Assembly (NCBI RefSeq): GCF_001682855.1 | Contig: NZ_MAQW01000012.1 | Location: forward strand, 1,247,038 to 1,288,056 | Source of the DNA: Bacillus sp. FJAT-27264 | GTDB taxonomy: Bacteria > Bacillota > Bacilli > Paenibacillales > Paenibacillaceae | DNA: 41,019 bases | Reading direction: 5' to 3' | Shown: positions 15,701-23,204 of the stretch, piece after piece | Position numbering within the stretch: the first letter of the stretch is position 1 | Layout: each line of letters begins with the position of its first letter | Notes under the pieces: model-generated | What the model saw: only the letters and a program-made list of their open reading frames with translations | What the model was told of the DNA's origin: nothing | Databases searched by the model: none | Position numbers and translations under genes: made by a program

Positions 15701-17441
15701 GACTGAATACCATCGTATCTTTGCTGTCGTTAAAGCTACCTACATTCTGAATGTGGGCGTCACCTTGGGTGTAAGTCAAAACATCCTTCTCTTTCCACCC
15801 GCTAATGATAGAATCAGGGGATGGGATGAGCTTCGATGCCAGATCAGACTGGAACAGCGAGTTCGTACCGCGCAAGAACGTGTACGCGTTGGCTCCCATT
15901 GCGCTGCTTCCATATTTATATTCCTTGGTGACCGGGTCGTTAAAGCCTGTATTGTCAGCCACGATGCTGTTTTCCACTTCTTGTTTGCGGGCTTCATCAG
16001 AACGCACTGCTTGGCTGTAGCGCAGCAACGAGATTCCGATGTTATCGGAGGCTTGCCAGCCACTGTCCTGTACTGCTTCCGGCTTCAAAATCACGTTAAG
16101 CGGCACTGTATCCAAAACAGCGGAAGTTGACGTGCCGGAGATAGCAATAGTGATTGTGCTACTGCTGCTTTGACCCTCGGCGCTCATCTTCCAGTCTCCT
16201 GCCGGAAGTCCTGTTACGCTGTATGCCTCTGTGTCAAGAGGGCCATCCACAGGAACTCCTGCCGTGAGCGTCAATTTAACCTGTGCGTTCAGCATCTTCA
16301 TACCGTTCATGTTAATCGCGGCGGCTGCCGGAACCGCTGCAATTTTGTTGGATGGTGTGTATTTATACAATGTAGCAGTATTTGTTCTTTGATACACGCT
16401 TACTGGCTTAGTGGGTTTATTGGTTTGAGCCCACGCCTCAGGGTTAATCTCAAAAGTAAGGTTGGTATCGGTAACTACATTGGCCGTGCCATCACCTGTT
16501 ACGGTAATCTCGATCTGCTCTCCGCTCGCGCTTACCGCCGCAGACAATCCTGTTGGAAGGCCTGCTACGGTTAGGTCTCCGGCTGCCCACTGCCCCTGCT
16601 TCACTATCCCATTAAATACGGTGAGGGTAATTTTATTATGTTCAGGGTCAACAGTGGATGCCGATTGCATGTTCACACCCTGGTTATTCTCCAGAATCGC
16701 ATAAGCAGCCGTACTGCCAGAGTTGCGGACGGTGCTTTCTTTTGTTTTTTCAAAATCCTTACCATTGTTACGGGTATCCCAGTTATTTCCTCGATTCGCA
16801 GACGCCAGTGCAGTTGTGCTCTTCTCCGGATCAAGTGGATCAAATACTAATCGCTGCATCGCGGACTGTTTGCCAGCTTGAGCTGCCGGGCTGCCCAAAA
16901 AAGCATCGACAGTAGGATCGTATCCGACAAAATCAATGACTTTGGCTTGTAACAGATCCTTCATCGGATCACTAGAAACCAGTGTTTGGGTAGTGCTCAG
17001 CAAAGCCACCTTCCCGCTGTTATTGCCTAGCTTAAGAGAACCGTCGGCAGTATCCGCTTGTGGCAATCCAGTCTTGCCCTTCACGTTGCTGCCAAGCGCA
17101 ACCAGGTAATAACCATATGCCGAAATCCGGACCGTTGGTGAACCTAAAACCACCGATTTCCAAGCATTGCTCCCTTTATCAGCGTATTGAATAGACCAGC
17201 CATCCAGTGAAACAGACTGCCCTGTAGGATTAAATAATTCGACAAAGTCGTTGATATACATGTTGTCGGGATCGTTTAATTTCCCCCCATAGAACTGGCT
17301 GATCACGATGTTCTTCGCCAGATTATCGGTATTCGCCGGGCCTGCTGCTGCATAGCCTGTCCCTGCGAAAGACCACAATGATTGAACGACCATCACTGCT
17401 ACAAGGACGACCGCCATCCAGCGCTGATTCCTTATCTTCAA
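12786..17441 (-). CDS. S-layer-anchored protein with lamin-tail, DUF2252 and cadherin-like domains
   Basis: Exported protein of about 1551 residues. Residue positions below count from the upstream ATG at 17462. The TTG at 17439-17441 is preferred because GGGAGAGGGG lies 9 bases before it and would otherwise be coding. Order: signal peptide to about 40 (ending GYAAA); lamin-tail domain, about 48-180 (NDFVELFNPTGQSVSLDGWS); two beta regions, about 255-460; a DUF2252 domain, about 515-915, with FLRGTNS, GDAHIQNVGSF (567-577), VFSLNDVD (585-592) and GIGSIGVQRF (756-765); three cadherin-like beta-sandwich repeats, 925-1012, 1022-1114 and 1124-1216; a Pro/Thr linker; a ZU5-like beta domain, about 1250-1372; and three SLH domains, about 1386-1553, that bind pyruvylated cell-wall polymer. 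DUF2252 proteins are normally cytoplasmic and kinase-like. Role unknown; surface exposure is firm. Confidence 0.88.
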   Translation of the reverse strand: MKIRNQRWMAVVLVAVMVVQSLWSFAGTGYAAAGPANTDNLAKNIVISQFYGGKLNDPDNMYINDFVELFNPTGQSVSLDGWSIQYADKGSNAWKSVVLGSPTVRISAYGYYLVALGSNVKGKTGLPQADTADGSLKLGNNSGKVALLSTTQTLVSSDPMKDLLQAKVIDFVGYDPTVDAFLGSPAAQAGKQSAMQRLVFDPLDPEKSTTALASANRGNNWDTRNNGKDFEKTKESTVRNSGSTAAYAILENNQGVNMQSASTVDPEHNKITLTVFNGIVKQGQWAAGDLTVAGLPTGLSAAVSASGEQIEITVTGDGTANVVTDTNLTFEINPEAWAQTNKPTKPVSVYQRTNTATLYKYTPSNKIAAVPAAAAINMNGMKMLNAQVKLTLTAGVPVDGPLDTEAYSVTGLPAGDWKMSAEGQSSSSTITIAISGTSTSAVLDTVPLNVILKPEAVQDSGWQASDNIGISLLRYSQAVRSDEARKQEVENSIVADNTGFNDPVTKEYKYGSSAMGANAYTFLRGTNSLFQSDLASKLIPSPDSIISGWKEKDVLTYTQGDAHIQNVGSFNDSKDTMVFSLNDVDSSGIGSFYSDLIRFVTSIYVVKYDKDSSGITNLQDADFREVSAKFLDTYKDTLIEINNDNSKKLTKLTKSNVTAYTKAVMDSTSKVSYAEALQKLLGKRALNGKLNIAGNADKFELASETEVASLKANWEAYKAQVRGSFPGLSDAQFDAYFTIKDVVRRIHQGIGSIGVQRFNVLIEGGSGANTDDILLDVKEQTRDAYLSKDAYIKTAVDPDAYLGVLEASNRSFLIREVSPFKGDYTDKPFKNKDELEQYLIDAAKAYAYASSRLDKVSDELNYKFEERFVTNIVPVWGDLKGFILNAAEDYSHQAVADFALVQADMLAGKLIDVSTLDQLSLSTSALTPAFDAGVAQYSVAVDHAVDSIDITAKATDVKAELTAQGQPYANGTAQSFQLAVGKNDIPFTVTARNGSSKTYTVTVTRAAAEEASGSTDLNDLVLSSGTLNPAFAPGTTDYTSQVGNEVEGITVTASVYDSSASLTVNGTPVTSGEASGTINLMVGSNNIPVVVTAEDGTSKTYTVHVIRSAEEEAHNNADLSALALSSGSLNPLFAPEVTQYTSQVDNQVSGITVTASVYDSSSVFTVNGTQVPSGQASGTMNLRVGSNEILVVVTSPSGASKTYTVNVVRAEAATTTPVPSTTPSGGNQQGSTPATPNTGTIPVNGGVLALNGVKLNIPAGEMNNSFQITVATVNNASGLFTGDALKLLGDVYEITKNKDGDFAKAITITLPFDKSKVDFNKSAVGLYWLNEQTKKWVQLENLQIDQDSGLVSGSVTHFTKFAVLVSDKAVAPTPSVEADFADIKGHWAEENIKELIELGAIKGYPDDTFRPDNRITRAEFVTIVVKAFNLQAGAGTTFGDTKTHWAKDAIATAAALGIVNGYSADTFAPDEVVTREQVAAMVVRAAQIATTDKSISFADSQQVSDWARPALAAAVSSGLVNGYTDGTVKPQGDTTRAEAAAIILRALQLKK

Positions 17442-17477
17442 GTTAGTTGACCCCTCTCCCATATCAAAATTCAGGTT

Positions 17478-17486
17478 ATTATATCA
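17478..17486 (-). promoter_or_regulatory. Extended -10 promoter element of the SLH gene
   Basis: On the minus strand TGATATAAT reads as an extended -10 box (TGnTATAAT), 37 bases before the TTG start. No good -35 box is present, as expected for extended -10 promoters. The rest of 17463-17564 shows no other structure. Confidence 0.5.
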
Positions 17487-17564
17487 ACTGAATGTCATAG
17501 GAAGGTTAAGAGAAAAGCAGTGTAAAATTAAATTGATTAAACTGCGTTCACTACAATAAATAAT

Positions 17565-19199
17565 CTAAATCACTTTTTCTAAAGTAATAGAGAAAATATG
17601 GGAATGAGGCGAATCAGGAAGAAGGATGTTTAACAGTTCCTTATCACCATTGAGTTTGTATGATTGACCAAATAAATAAGCAGCTCCCCAATGTTCGTCA
17701 TTGCTCTGGTCTATAGAGCTTCCTTTGAATATTTGGGTGTCATTAGACAGTGATGTACTAAGCGTCCATTCATAAAAATTAACGAATAATTCCTGCTGGT
17801 CGCCATCACAATACTGAATAATTATTTTTTCAAAATAATGACCCCATTCCCCACAGCAAAGAATCGAAATGTTATCGAAAGATTCTTTAGGTGGAATAAT
17901 CACCTGCGAGGCACAGATAATATTATCCTCATCTGTTGTTTCATAATGAGGTATCCAAAATTCCATATTTTCTTTTCTCAAAAATGAATTCTCTACCTCT
18001 TCCTCTAAAATAAATCCGCGTGCATTACCATCAAAATCAGCAAAGATCTTATCATTACCCATTCCCCTGTTATTGAAATATCCTTTCAAGTTCACAAACA
18101 CACGGCTATTATTGTTCTGCTCAAGCGTTGAGTATTCCTTATCTGCTGTAACCAATACTTCTGTTAGATACTGAATACTCTCCATTCTATCAGCAACATT
18201 TCTTTCAATTGAACAGGCGTCATGAAGCAAATCTGCTATCTTTGTTCTTTTCTCACTATTCAAATCCTTTTGGAGAACGGCTTTGGATAGCACACTCAAG
18301 GATACCTGCCACTTGGAAGCGGCTTGAGCCATATAATTTGAGAGCATCTGAAGCTCGTCTATTTTAGTCCTTTTAAACATGTAATCTAATGACAACGAAA
18401 ATAGTTTCCGTCTTCTTGTGGCTTCTCTTAAATTGGCGCAAAGATCAGAAAAATAGTAACTTTCATAATCCTGTATATCCTGAACTTCCAAGTTTAAATC
18501 AACATTTTTAATGCTTTCTGCAAACAAATCTATCGATTCAAAAGCATCCCTATGGGAGGCATTCTTTATTCTCAATGATTGAACAATTTCTCTTAAAGTG
18601 ACTTTCCACTCGACAGACGGATTCCAGGCATCCATTCGAATGAACGAAGTGATATGCCAATGACCCTCACCCATACCAGTAGAAAATGATTCAATTCCAT
18701 TTTTCACTATATTATACGGCAAGCTATGTATTTTTTTGGAGCTATGTACATCGATAAAAGTAAAACTTCCGTTGTCTTTGTTATAATCTAGAAGTAGTAA
18801 GAAACCCTTCCTATTCAGATCCTCATCTTTGGATTTAGTTGCCCATGGAAGATATAATTCATCGAATATAGTAATCAAAGGATGTCCCAATGCCAATTCT
18901 TTAATTAAGAACTCTATCGTGTCACCAACATTAGTAAAAAAATAACTTTGCGATTGTATTCCATGGAATTCTTCAAGCAAAGATTGCGAGGAAACATCCT
19001 CTTTTAAGCAAATTCTCTGACCCACTAATAAAGAATTTTCGGGATCCTCTTGAAAGTCAAAATCCCACGACTTGGAGTAGACCATTTCGTAGCCGCGCCC
19101 CCACCACGTCCCCAGAGTAGCTACAACAGCATCCATACAAGTCATATCATGAGTCTGAATAAATGTGATCTTATCAATATCATTAATAGTAGAAATCAT
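17565..19199 (-). CDS. BtrH N-terminal-domain protein (cysteine-peptidase-like fold)
   Basis: 544 residues, cytoplasmic, no signal peptide. The first 165 residues match the BtrH_N family: a DMTCMDAVVATLG motif with the presumed nucleophile Cys21, the WGRGYEMVYSKSWDFDF stretch, HPLITIFDELYLPW, and FTFIDVH with Asp150. In BtrH this domain moves an acyl group from a carrier protein onto an aminoglycoside, and relatives occur in peptide and NRPS clusters. A helical middle region (about 200-360) and a C-terminal beta-rich half follow. The His that usually begins the HxLLLxGYD strand seems replaced: this strand reads KGFLLLLDYN. Start ATG at 19199 with TGAGGTGAT. No NRPS, carrier protein or aminoglycoside gene is near. 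Confidence 0.7.
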   Translation of the reverse strand: MISTINDIDKITFIQTHDMTCMDAVVATLGTWWGRGYEMVYSKSWDFDFQEDPENSLLVGQRICLKEDVSSQSLLEEFHGIQSQSYFFTNVGDTIEFLIKELALGHPLITIFDELYLPWATKSKDEDLNRKGFLLLLDYNKDNGSFTFIDVHSSKKIHSLPYNIVKNGIESFSTGMGEGHWHITSFIRMDAWNPSVEWKVTLREIVQSLRIKNASHRDAFESIDLFAESIKNVDLNLEVQDIQDYESYYFSDLCANLREATRRRKLFSLSLDYMFKRTKIDELQMLSNYMAQAASKWQVSLSVLSKAVLQKDLNSEKRTKIADLLHDACSIERNVADRMESIQYLTEVLVTADKEYSTLEQNNNSRVFVNLKGYFNNRGMGNDKIFADFDGNARGFILEEEVENSFLRKENMEFWIPHYETTDEDNIICASQVIIPPKESFDNISILCCGEWGHYFEKIIIQYCDGDQQELFVNFYEWTLSTSLSNDTQIFKGSSIDQSNDEHWGAAYLFGQSYKLNGDKELLNILLPDSPHSHIFSITLEKVI

Positions 19200-19241
19200 T
19201 CTATCACCTCACAATTAAACTACCATAAAAATACTTATATT

Positions 19242-19253
19242 TCAAATATTTGA
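19242..19253. promoter_or_regulatory. Perfect 12-bp palindrome upstream of the BtrH-like gene
   Basis: TCAAATATTTGA is a perfect palindrome 43 bases before the start codon of the 17565-19199 gene, inside its presumed promoter. It is operator-like, but no regulator is known for it. Confidence 0.45.
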
Positions 19254-19282
19254 TCCACAATTTTCTTAATAAATAAAACAAA

Positions 19283-19304
19283 AAAAACGGCATCTCTGCC
19301 GTTT
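19283..19304 (-). terminator. Terminator of the 207-residue protein gene
   Basis: AAACGGCA and TGCCGTTT pair around TCTC. On the minus strand the stem is followed by an uninterrupted run of T (GCCGTTTTTTTTG), a strong intrinsic terminator 31 bases after the stop codon at 19335. Confidence 0.9.
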
Positions 19305-19334
19305 TTCCGAGGTCTTTCCTATGTTGATTCAATT

Positions 19335-19958
19335 TCAGTCCAAACCATGTTCTTTACGGATATGATACAAACCTTGAACAAGCAGTTCGGCAGGGTCACG
19401 GTTCAGTTGCAAGTGGGTTAGCAATAAATGGAGCGGAATTGCACACACGTTGCTGCCTTCCGTGATCTCTGGAAATCCGGTTTCGAACATAGGTCCGTGC
19501 TCCTGATTCCAGGCTAGGCCTGCATGAACCTGCTGGGGTGCGAATTCTTCCTGGACTGCCGCGATGCAATGCGGAACCAGTACATTATCGATGACTGCTT
19601 TTGCTTCCTCTTCGCTCTCTGGCGGTTTAGGAAGCGCCTTGCCCCCGGGAATCTTCATCATTTCATAGTAGAACGAAGCTAGCCACACTTCCGGTTTATT
19701 GCCCGACTGGAATCTCGCAACCAATTCCCGCAGGAAAAAGCCGCATGAATATCCATTGCCGGACTCATCCTTCACATTGTACACAAACACTGGACCGTAA
19801 GCTTCCATGTTCAATACTTGTCCTTCAACATCCTGGAATTTCATGCGCAATGCTACGAGGCTGTTATGATGGACTGCCTTCAAAAGTTCAGTCCAATCCT
19901 CTTCAGACATTTCCGGTTGCTTGTTGTTCTCTTCCTCAATTGGTGTCTCATTAGTCAT
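19335..19958 (-). CDS. Hypothetical protein, 207 residues
   Basis: A soluble acidic protein with no signal peptide. After a Glu/Asn-rich start (TPIEEENNKQPEMSEEDW) it has a mixed alpha/beta body with GPVFVYNVKDESGNGYSCGF, a proline-rich spacer (GGKALPKPPESEEEAKA) and a C-terminal helical part that ends in HIRKEHGLD. Start ATG with GAGGTGAATTT before it. It is flanked by its own terminator at 19283-19304 and lies 116 bases downstream of the flavin monooxygenase, so it is probably monocistronic. I do not recognise the family. Confidence 0.7.
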   Translation of the reverse strand: MTNETPIEEENNKQPEMSEEDWTELLKAVHHNSLVALRMKFQDVEGQVLNMEAYGPVFVYNVKDESGNGYSCGFFLRELVARFQSGNKPEVWLASFYYEMMKIPGGKALPKPPESEEEAKAVIDNVLVPHCIAAVQEEFAPQQVHAGLAWNQEHGPMFETGFPEITEGSNVCAIPLHLLLTHLQLNRDPAELLVQGLYHIRKEHGLD

Positions 19959-19983
19959 TATAAATTCACCTCGATATCTATCA

Positions 19984-20025
19984 TACCATCAAAATTCATA
20001 GGGCAATAGTGACATCCTGATGGTA
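19984..20025. promoter_or_regulatory. Inverted repeat TACCATCA-N26-TGATGGTA
   Basis: Two perfect 8-base arms (19984-19991 and 20018-20025) lie between the monooxygenase gene and the 207-residue protein gene. There is no U-run after the stem on the minus strand. It may be a weak terminator or an operator for the downstream gene. Confidence 0.35.
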
Positions 20026-20074
20026 CTTTTGCCAGGGGTTACGACTAGGCTATAAGTTATCCCGCCACTTAAGT

Positions 20075-21151
20075 CTACACGCGTCCAGCTTTCTCCATAC
20101 CCTGCTCTTGTTCCCAGCGAGCGATCTCATCCCGTACACGAGGCGCCACTTCAGTTCCCAGCAGTCTAATCGCCTCCATCACCTCTGCATGCGGCATTGT
20201 ACCATGGGGGACATGCAGCAGGAATCTCGTAATGCCCACTTCTTTGCGCAGATAAATGATTTTGTTCGCAACGGTTTCCGGATCACCTACATATAAGGCC
20301 CCGTCAAACTTGCACGCTGCATCATAATCAGCACGATGATATGGAGGCAGCCCTTTTTCCACTGCTCTGAAATTCGTCCGGGCATGTGTCGAAGGGAAAA
20401 ACTGTTCAAGCGCCTTCTCATTACTCTCTGCAATAAAACCATGGGAGTGCGTGGCAATCGGCAGCTTCGAGACATCATGGCCTGCCTTGGCAGCCGCTTC
20501 TTTATAAAGCTGTACATGCGTGGCATATTGTGAAGGATTCACATTCCCAATAATCGCAAGTGCAAAAGGTAAACCCATAGCTCCGGCGCGAATGGCCGAC
20601 TCCGGACTACCCGCACTGCCAATCCATACCGGCAAGCGATCCTGCACCGGGCGAGGATAGATTCCAAGATTATTTATTGCCGCTCTATGTTTACCGCTCC
20701 AAGTGACTTTCTCTGATTGCTGAATTTGCAGCAATAGATCCAGCTTCTCATCGAAGAGTTCCTCATAATCTTTCACATCGTACCCGAATAACGGGAATGA
20801 TTCCATAAACGATCCACGTCCAACCATAATCTCTGCACGGCCGCTCGATACTGCATCAAGCGTGGCAAAATCCTGAAATACGCGCACCGGATCAGAAGAC
20901 GAAAGAATCATTACCGCACTTGTGAGCCGGATTCTTGAGGTCAGAGCTGCAGCCGCAGCCATGACCACTGCAGGTGCTGAAGCGGCAAAATCAGGACGAT
21001 GATGTTCACCAACACCATACACATCCAATCCCACTTGATCTGCCAGCACGATTTCTTCTACTACTTCACGTATGCGTTCAGCGTGACTCATCGTCTCACC
21101 GGTATGTACATCAGGCGTTGTCTCGACAAAGGTGCTTATACCAATTTCCAC
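20075..21151 (-). CDS. LLM-class flavin-dependent oxidoreductase
   Basis: A 358-residue bacterial-luciferase-like protein. It uses reduced FMN or F420-type flavin to oxidise a small substrate. Visible family features are the N-terminal strand MEIGISTFVETT, VGEHHRPDFAASAPAVVMAA, the LTSRIRLTSAVMILSSSDPV strand-loop and VSSGRAEIMVGRGS. The length and pattern suit the luciferase-like group often annotated as putative alkanal monooxygenase. Start is GTG at 21149-21151 with AGGAGG 9 bases upstream. It stands alone as a transcript, but its promoter is an exact copy of the one before the TetR gene at 27561-28163, so the two loci are probably co-regulated. Substrate unknown; a sulfonate, sulfide or long-chain compound would fit the neighbourhood. 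Confidence 0.88.
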   Translation of the reverse strand: MEIGISTFVETTPDVHTGETMSHAERIREVVEEIVLADQVGLDVYGVGEHHRPDFAASAPAVVMAAAAALTSRIRLTSAVMILSSSDPVRVFQDFATLDAVSSGRAEIMVGRGSFMESFPLFGYDVKDYEELFDEKLDLLLQIQQSEKVTWSGKHRAAINNLGIYPRPVQDRLPVWIGSAGSPESAIRAGAMGLPFALAIIGNVNPSQYATHVQLYKEAAAKAGHDVSKLPIATHSHGFIAESNEKALEQFFPSTHARTNFRAVEKGLPPYHRADYDAACKFDGALYVGDPETVANKIIYLRKEVGITRFLLHVPHGTMPHAEVMEAIRLLGTEVAPRVRDEIARWEQEQGMEKAGRV

Positions 21152-21232
21152 TACTTGTTTCCTCCTAGTACGTATTTGTTGTCTTCTTTTCTCCTTACCA
21201 TACTAAACGACAACAAATCAAGTTGATCATTC

Positions 21233-21266
21233 TATTCTATCTCTTTATAGTTAAATATTCAAAATA
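21233..21266 (-). promoter_or_regulatory. 34-bp repeat, copy 1: promoter of the LLM monooxygenase
   Basis: This 34-base sequence is identical to 28267-28300. On the minus strand it holds TTGAAT (21257-21262) and TAGAAT (21234-21239) 17 bases apart, a credible sigma-A promoter with a start site near 21227, about 76 bases before the GTG start. Identity ends abruptly on both sides. Confidence 0.75.
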
Positions 21267-21327
21267 TTAAATATGAACATTTTGTATATATAAACGACCT
21301 ACGCGCAGTCTCAATCCAAATTGAAGC

Positions 21328-21358
21328 AGCGCGCACCGATATATTATCAGTGCGCGCT
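21328..21358 (-). terminator. GC-rich hairpin after the CrtC-like gene
   Basis: AGCGCGCAC (21328-21336) pairs with GTGCGCGCT (21350-21358) around a 13-base AT-rich loop. It lies 33 bases downstream of the stop codon of the 21392-22495 gene. The following U-content is modest (GCTTCAATTTGG). Confidence 0.65.
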
Positions 21359-21391
21359 GGCAGCATTGCTTTTTCCACCTGGTTTACATAC

Positions 21392-22495
21392 TTACTTATT
21401 GATAATCGAATCCTTGTTATTCCCAAAAAACATTTGTTCCCACAATCCTTCGTGTGTATAGACTTCCTTCACACCATCTTTGACATGCGTCAAACGAACT
21501 TCACCCAGAATACGAGTATACGTTGGATTAGCACCTAATAATTTTGCGACGGTGGCTTTAAAGCGTGGCAGTTTGCCTAAAAGGCTTACCGCGACGATAT
21601 CTCTTTTTCTTATAAACTCAACAGTATAGGTCTCCGTCTTGGAGACTGGTTGTTTATAAATCAAATGGTTATCCATGAATTTTTTGTTGATAGGATGCTC
21701 AAATGTATCTTCTCTTGTAACCTGGGTAAGGGATTGGTCATCTGTTAGGATCTCACCATCCTTAGCAATCATGAACACAGGAAGCCGCTTATAGCCATAA
21801 TTTTTCTCTGCAATAATATCACAAGCAATGATGTCAAAGCCTTCGACTTTCGCCCGCCCCCAATACCAGTGATTCATCAGTTTATTCATGCTGATATTTC
21901 CCCAGTTATGGTCATGGTACCCGGTTCCTTTTAACTTAGTTGTTGTATTCCCAATAGTTAATGTAGCATCAATCACGGCAGAAGGCTGAGCGACAAACCA
22001 GGCAAAGAAATGCTCATCCTGATCACCATAGAGCCAGTGCCCTGTATCTGGACGCCACATCGGTAGCTTCGAAGTCATTGTGGCATGATATTTAACCTCT
22101 CCTTGTTCAAAATGCAATATATACTTCCCATCTTTATATTTCAAATAGGAGTTACCAATGTTAACGTCACAGATCTCACTTTTGGCGTTGGTCACTGTCC
22201 CTTTCGGTTCTTGAAAAGACCGTGTGGTCTTGGTTCCATCAGGATGCGTGATATCAATATCAACGGTCGGATGTGCCGGACCGGGAACGTCAAAGTAATT
22301 TTTAGTGAAAAAAATAGTAACAATCGTTGTGCCATCTTCAAACTCGGCATCGGTGTACCACCATTCATAAGTTCCTTCGCGTCCATGGGTTCTCATCCCA
22401 TCTTCCCTAGGCAGCGGCTGGTCAGGCAGAATATTCAACTGTTTGTAATCGGAATCCGAATCGGCAAGTCTGGCACGTTTTATCGTATTTCCCAT
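21392..22495 (-). CDS. CrtC-like / lipocalin-fold protein (hydroxyneurosporene synthase family)
   Basis: A 367-residue protein with two lipocalin-like halves as in the CrtC/AttH family. The first half has GTYEWWYTDAEFEDG and FFTKNYFD; the centre has the family signature GTGYHDHNWGN followed by HWYWGRAKVEG; the second half is a further beta-barrel region. CrtC members hydrate carotenoids, others act in secondary metabolism or are uncharacterised lipid-binding proteins. There is no signal peptide. Start ATG at 22493-22495, with GGAGG 8 bases upstream; the in-frame GTG at 22510 would include that site. No carotenoid gene is nearby, so carotenoid hydration is unlikely here. It is transcribed divergently from a TetR gene through a shared, operator-filled promoter region. 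Confidence 0.8.
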   Translation of the reverse strand: MGNTIKRARLADSDSDYKQLNILPDQPLPREDGMRTHGREGTYEWWYTDAEFEDGTTIVTIFFTKNYFDVPGPAHPTVDIDITHPDGTKTTRSFQEPKGTVTNAKSEICDVNIGNSYLKYKDGKYILHFEQGEVKYHATMTSKLPMWRPDTGHWLYGDQDEHFFAWFVAQPSAVIDATLTIGNTTTKLKGTGYHDHNWGNISMNKLMNHWYWGRAKVEGFDIIACDIIAEKNYGYKRLPVFMIAKDGEILTDDQSLTQVTREDTFEHPINKKFMDNHLIYKQPVSKTETYTVEFIRKRDIVAVSLLGKLPRFKATVAKLLGANPTYTRILGEVRLTHVKDGVKEVYTHEGLWEQMFFGNNKDSIINK

Positions 22496-22546
22496 TGGGC
22501 TAACCTCCACAAGCTTAAATTAATAATCATTACATCTGTTATAAAA

Positions 22547-22602
22547 TTGACAACTGTCGTAGTTATGGCTAAAGTATATTTAAAAACAATGACAAGTGTC
22601 AA
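22547..22602. promoter_or_regulatory. Divergent promoters with two TGACAA-centred operators
   Basis: Plus strand: TTGACA (22547-22552), 17 bases, TAAAGT (22570-22575), toward the TetR gene. Minus strand: TTGACA (22597-22602), 18 bases, TATACT (22573-22578), toward the CrtC-like gene. The operator-like dyads TGACAACTGTC (22548-22558) and TGACAAGTGTCA (22590-22601) each cover one -35 box, and a third half site, TGACAAGTC, is at 22610-22618. This is a standard layout for a TetR protein that represses itself and its neighbour. Confidence 0.8.
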
Positions 22603-22639
22603 CGTTATCTGACAAGTCTTACATATTGGAGGAAATGTC

Positions 22640-23176
22640 ATGTATTCTGGAACAAACCCGTCCGCCATTCGCTCACAAAAATGGATTAGGGACTCGTTAC
22701 TTCAACTGCTAGAGGAAAAACCCTATAAAACTATTTCTATAAAAGAAATAACGGAGAGAAGTGACCTGGCTAGACAAACGTTTTATCAACTATTTGCTTC
22801 CAAAGAAGAAATTATAGAATACCATTTGGATAATTTATTTCGTGAATACCTGATAGAAATACAAAATTTAGAGGTAGCAACCACCGAAGAGTTAGCAAGA
22901 TTGTATTTTATTTTCTTCCATAATAATGAAAACTTCATTCATCACCTGATCCAAAATGACTTGATCCATATTCTGAATCAAAAGTTTTATGATTATTTAA
23001 ATGAAATCGGTACTGTTCTGCAGCTTAGCCAGACTGACACCGAATACTCATTAGCCTTTATTTCATCTGGCTTGGTCGGTATTCTGGTATATTGGTTTAA
23101 ACAAAATAAAGCAATGCCCATTGACCAATTGGCATTGCTGGTTAGTGATATTTTGAAGCCTAAATTGGCTGAGTAG
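22640..23176 (+). CDS. TetR/AcrR-family repressor
   Basis: 178 residues. The N-terminal helix-turn-helix reads TISIKEITERSDLARQTFYQ with the following LFASKEEII, typical of TetR. The C-terminal region (LAFISSGLVGILVYWFKQNK) resembles the TetR_C_7/YbiH-like ligand domain of Bacillales regulators. ATG at 22640 with TTGGAGGAAATG upstream. It probably represses itself and the divergent CrtC-like gene through the dyads at 22548-22618; the ligand is unknown. It converges with the monooxygenase gene at 23205 with a gap of 28 bases and no visible terminator. Confidence 0.88.
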   Translation: MYSGTNPSAIRSQKWIRDSLLQLLEEKPYKTISIKEITERSDLARQTFYQLFASKEEIIEYHLDNLFREYLIEIQNLEVATTEELARLYFIFFHNNENFIHHLIQNDLIHILNQKFYDYLNEIGTVLQLSQTDTEYSLAFISSGLVGILVYWFKQNKAMPIDQLALLVSDILKPKLAE

Positions 23177-23204
23177 CTACAACCGCGTCAAAGCCAACCG
23201 TTCC

